From Bacteroidales bacterium UBA1725 (lineage in GTDB: Bacteria; Bacteroidota; Bacteroidia; Bacteroidales; UBA932): a stretch of DNA of 9,035 bases. Shown one piece after another: positions 7,642 to 9,035 of the stretch (positions within the stretch are counted from its first letter, which is position 1; the number at the start of each line of letters is the position of its first letter). The stretch spans positions 8,451-17,485 of the forward strand of contig DCIN01000025.1 in the NCBI GenBank assembly GCA_002315815.1. Reading direction: 5' to 3'. The notes beneath the pieces were generated by a model. That model saw nothing but the letters and a program-made list of their open reading frames with translations, had not been told where the DNA came from and did not search any database. The position numbers and the translations under genes are program-made.

Positions 7642-8520
7642 CTATTTGTCTGATATGTAGTAATCTGCAAGATTGTCGGCATTGATTTCTCCACCGGTGT
7701 AGCTACAGAAGGAAATTTCCGTTTCCGGTGTATCTCCTATGCATTGCTGGACAGATACCAAGCCGACTTTGGTGCCGGGGAGTTCTATCTTGATTCCCGT
7801 CTGGGGATTGGTGACCATCTTGCCTTTCTTGTAAACAATGAAGTTGTCACCTGCTGCAAGTCCCTGAGTCGCACCTCCGGAAATGACGTATGTACCGTCG
7901 TCAATACTGAGAATGTAAGACCTCCAGGGTTTGTCCATACATTTGTTGATTATGTTCTCCACAAGCGTGTTGAGGGCCATCGAAATGGCTTTGTCACTGA
8001 GAGTTGCGTCATAACCGGCGCTTCCTCCAAGGCCCAGGGTCTGTTTGCTTGTGGTCTCGGCGTAGCCTTTGGCCTCATCCGAGTAGATAATCAGTCCGGT
8101 GGCACTCTCCACGAGACGCACACTCACACCTGCCTCTACGGTCTGAGTCTTGATAGACGAGAATACTTTCTCCTGACCTTCGTTCTTGCGACCGAATTCT
8201 GTGATTGAACCGAGGATTATGTAATCCGCTCCGATTTTGTTCATTTCCGTCCCTGCTTCGGACACAAGAATGTCCAAATCGTCCCTCTCGAGAAGTATGA
8301 ACTTTCCGGAGGAAGCAAGTTTGGTGGAGAGAATGTCCATAGCCTGTTTTCGCATAGGATCGTTATCCTTGTCGTAGAAGAGTCCTTTGCCATACTGGGT
8401 TTCGTTCGAGAATCTGCCGATGGCCACTTTTCTTTTGATTGTCTTGTCCTGTGACATACCGGGAACGGTGCAGAGCACTGCCAATGCGGCGGCAACAGTA
8501 ATTTTCAGTATTTTCTGCAT
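7642..8520 (-). CDS. CsgG/HfaB-family secreted protein with FlgT-like C-terminal domain
   Basis: A 292-residue envelope protein. A signal peptide (residues 1 to about 23, ending VPGMS before QDK) leads into a CsgG-type domain: KVAIGRFSNET (31-41), FILLERDDLDILVSE (74-88), ADYIILGSITEFG (98-110), GVSVRLVESATGLIIYSDEAKG (131-152 region) and the helix before DKPW (196-199). CsgG of E. coli is the outer-membrane curli secretion channel. This protein lacks a lipobox (the hydrophobic part ends LAVLC, with Leu before Cys) and appears shorter in the regions that form the CsgG barrel strands. Residues about 200-292 contain 'YVISGGATQGLAAGD' and 'NPQTGIKI', which resemble the FlgT C-terminal domain. 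No curli subunit gene is present, so a curli-secretion role is not supported. It heads the operon and has a -7-like element 19 bases upstream. Confidence 0.87.
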   Translation of the reverse strand: MQKILKITVAAALAVLCTVPGMSQDKTIKRKVAIGRFSNETQYGKGLFYDKDNDPMRKQAMDILSTKLASSGKFILLERDDLDILVSEAGTEMNKIGADYIILGSITEFGRKNEGQEKVFSSIKTQTVEAGVSVRLVESATGLIIYSDEAKGYAETTSKQTLGLGGSAGYDATLSDKAISMALNTLVENIINKCMDKPWRSYILSIDDGTYVISGGATQGLAAGDNFIVYKKGKMVTNPQTGIKIELPGTKVGLVSVQQCIGDTPETEISFCSYTGGEINADNLADYYISDK

Positions 8521-8539
8521 ATCTGATTGATTTGATTTG

Positions 8540-8547
8540 CGAAGATA
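8540..8547 (-). promoter_or_regulatory. Probable -7 element upstream of the csgG-like gene
   Basis: On the minus strand the sequence is TATCTTCG, one base off TAnnTTTG, and is followed 19 bases later by the start codon. The same octamer occurs 17 bases before the next upstream gene. No TTG is found at the expected -33 distance, so this promoter is weaker evidence than the others and the csgG-like gene may also be read from the upstream promoter. Confidence 0.5.
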
Positions 8548-8574
8548 TAATAATCCAAACTGCCGTCTATGGCA

Positions 8575-8940
8575 TTATTGGGCAGCGGTCTTGAAATGCA
8601 GGGTCTGGCTGCTGTAGACTTTTGAACCGGTGAGCAGGAAAGCAGTTGAATAATAATCAGTATTCGGATCCAAGTCCTTCATTGTGATTACGGCAGAAGA
8701 GTCGTTGTACAAATCGTACCGGTTTGTCATATTGTTGGGATTTTGTGCATCCTCCTGACTTTTCTCGACTGTATACCCGTACTGACACCCTGAAATATCA
8801 CTGACAGTATAAGTCATATACGTCATAGCAGTGGTGCTTGTCACGCTCTGCAACTCATATGATTCGATTCCTGGAACGGAATTCTTTTTGCAAGCACAGA
8901 ATGCCGAGCAAATCAATAAAATAGCAATAAACTTTCTCAT
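8575..8940 (-). CDS. Small lipoprotein with fibronectin type III-like domain
   Basis: A 121-residue protein not recognised as a named family. The signal peptide ends FCA-C17, a plausible lipobox, followed by KKNSV. The mature part has the layout of a short fibronectin type III domain: early strands with STTAMTYMTYTVSD (35-48), the GCQYGYTVE turn (51-59), the 'MKDLDPNTDYYSTAFL' segment (87-102), which matches the L-x-P-x-T-x-Y hallmark, and a final 'VYSSQTLHFKT' (108-118). Such domains in Bacteroidota lipoproteins usually serve binding or scaffolding. It lies 54 bases before the csgG-like gene on the same strand, with its own promoter, so it may be the first gene of the operon or an independent neighbour. 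The function is unknown. Confidence 0.8.
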   Translation of the reverse strand: MRKFIAILLICSAFCACKKNSVPGIESYELQSVTSTTAMTYMTYTVSDISGCQYGYTVEKSQEDAQNPNNMTNRYDLYNDSSAVITMKDLDPNTDYYSTAFLLTGSKVYSSQTLHFKTAAQ

Positions 8941-8957
8941 AAGTTATTATCTTTGTG

Positions 8958-8987
8958 CGAAGATAGTGATAATAGCCAAAATTACAA
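8958..8987 (-). promoter_or_regulatory. Bacteroidota-type promoter of the FN3-like lipoprotein gene
   Basis: On the minus strand TTG (8987-8985) and TATCTTCG (8965-8958) are separated by 19 bases. The -7 element has one mismatch to TAnnTTTG. The predicted transcription start is near 8953, giving a leader of about 13 bases before the ATG at 8940. Confidence 0.7.
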
Positions 8988-9035
8988 GGGTATCACCACC
9001 GACTTATTTTTTTCTCTTTACTAAGTAAATCTCAA

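Noticed and set aside
8549..8579. Inverted repeat AATAAT...ATTATT with an inner TGCC/GGCA between the FN3-like and csgG-like genes
   Set aside because: The stems are short and AT-rich, the inner and outer stems compete for the same base, and no T-run follows on the minus strand, so this is not a convincing terminator.
8948..8965. TATCTTTG on the plus strand facing TATCTTCG on the minus strand, forming a near palindrome
   Set aside because: The plus-strand -7 match has no -33 partner and no gene downstream, so only the minus-strand element is called. An operator role is possible but unsupported.
8831..9028. Plus-strand frame across the promoter region at the right end
   Set aside because: It overlaps the FN3-like gene and its promoter, and the composition is that of AT-rich non-coding DNA.
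9017..9029. TTTACT-A-AGTAAA palindrome at the right edge
   Set aside because: It is short and AT-rich, and the window ends six bases later, so its context cannot be judged.

Overview
The window looks like chromosomal DNA of a Bacteroidota bacterium, most likely Bacteroidales. The reasons are -7 elements of the TAnnTTTG/TATCTTCG type, start sites without clear Shine-Dalgarno sequences, a high proportion of lipoproteins, and a GlmM of the type that starts with ISGIRGT. There are eight convincing protein genes on the minus or plus strand with small gaps, one tRNA gene and two clear intrinsic terminators. No mobile element, CRISPR array or phage gene is visible, and no gene-free stretch exceeds about 300 bases.

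Left part (73-5372, all minus strand): glmM, a DUF1343/NamZ-like protein and a large lipid-anchored M16 metalloprotease follow each other with gaps of 1 and 43 bases and are probably co-transcribed in that order. GlmM feeds UDP-GlcNAc synthesis. NamZ enzymes release MurNAc from peptidoglycan fragments, which suggests an amino-sugar or cell-wall theme for the first two genes. The NamZ-like protein, however, lacks the PEHG and EGTN motifs of its family and has no signal peptide.

Middle (5431-6045): a divergent plus-strand gene encodes a small four-helix DUF486/DMT-family membrane protein. A tRNA-Glu(CTC) gene follows with its own well-formed -33/-7 promoter and a strong terminator. An opposing minus-strand terminator at 6017-6045 ends the right-hand operon, so the two transcription units converge on a compact double-terminator region.

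Right part (6085-8940, all minus strand): a short FN3-like lipoprotein gene is followed by a four-gene set. This set encodes a CsgG-family secreted protein with a FlgT-like C-terminal domain, a small beta-rich lipoprotein, a DUF4810 lipoprotein and a DUF799/GNA1162-type lipoprotein. The last three are joined by 4-base ATGA overlaps. The set looks like a periplasmic/outer-membrane lipoprotein complex whose function is not established, and it is the most interesting system in the window. The FN3-like gene and the csgG-like gene carry nearly identical promoter-to-start regions.
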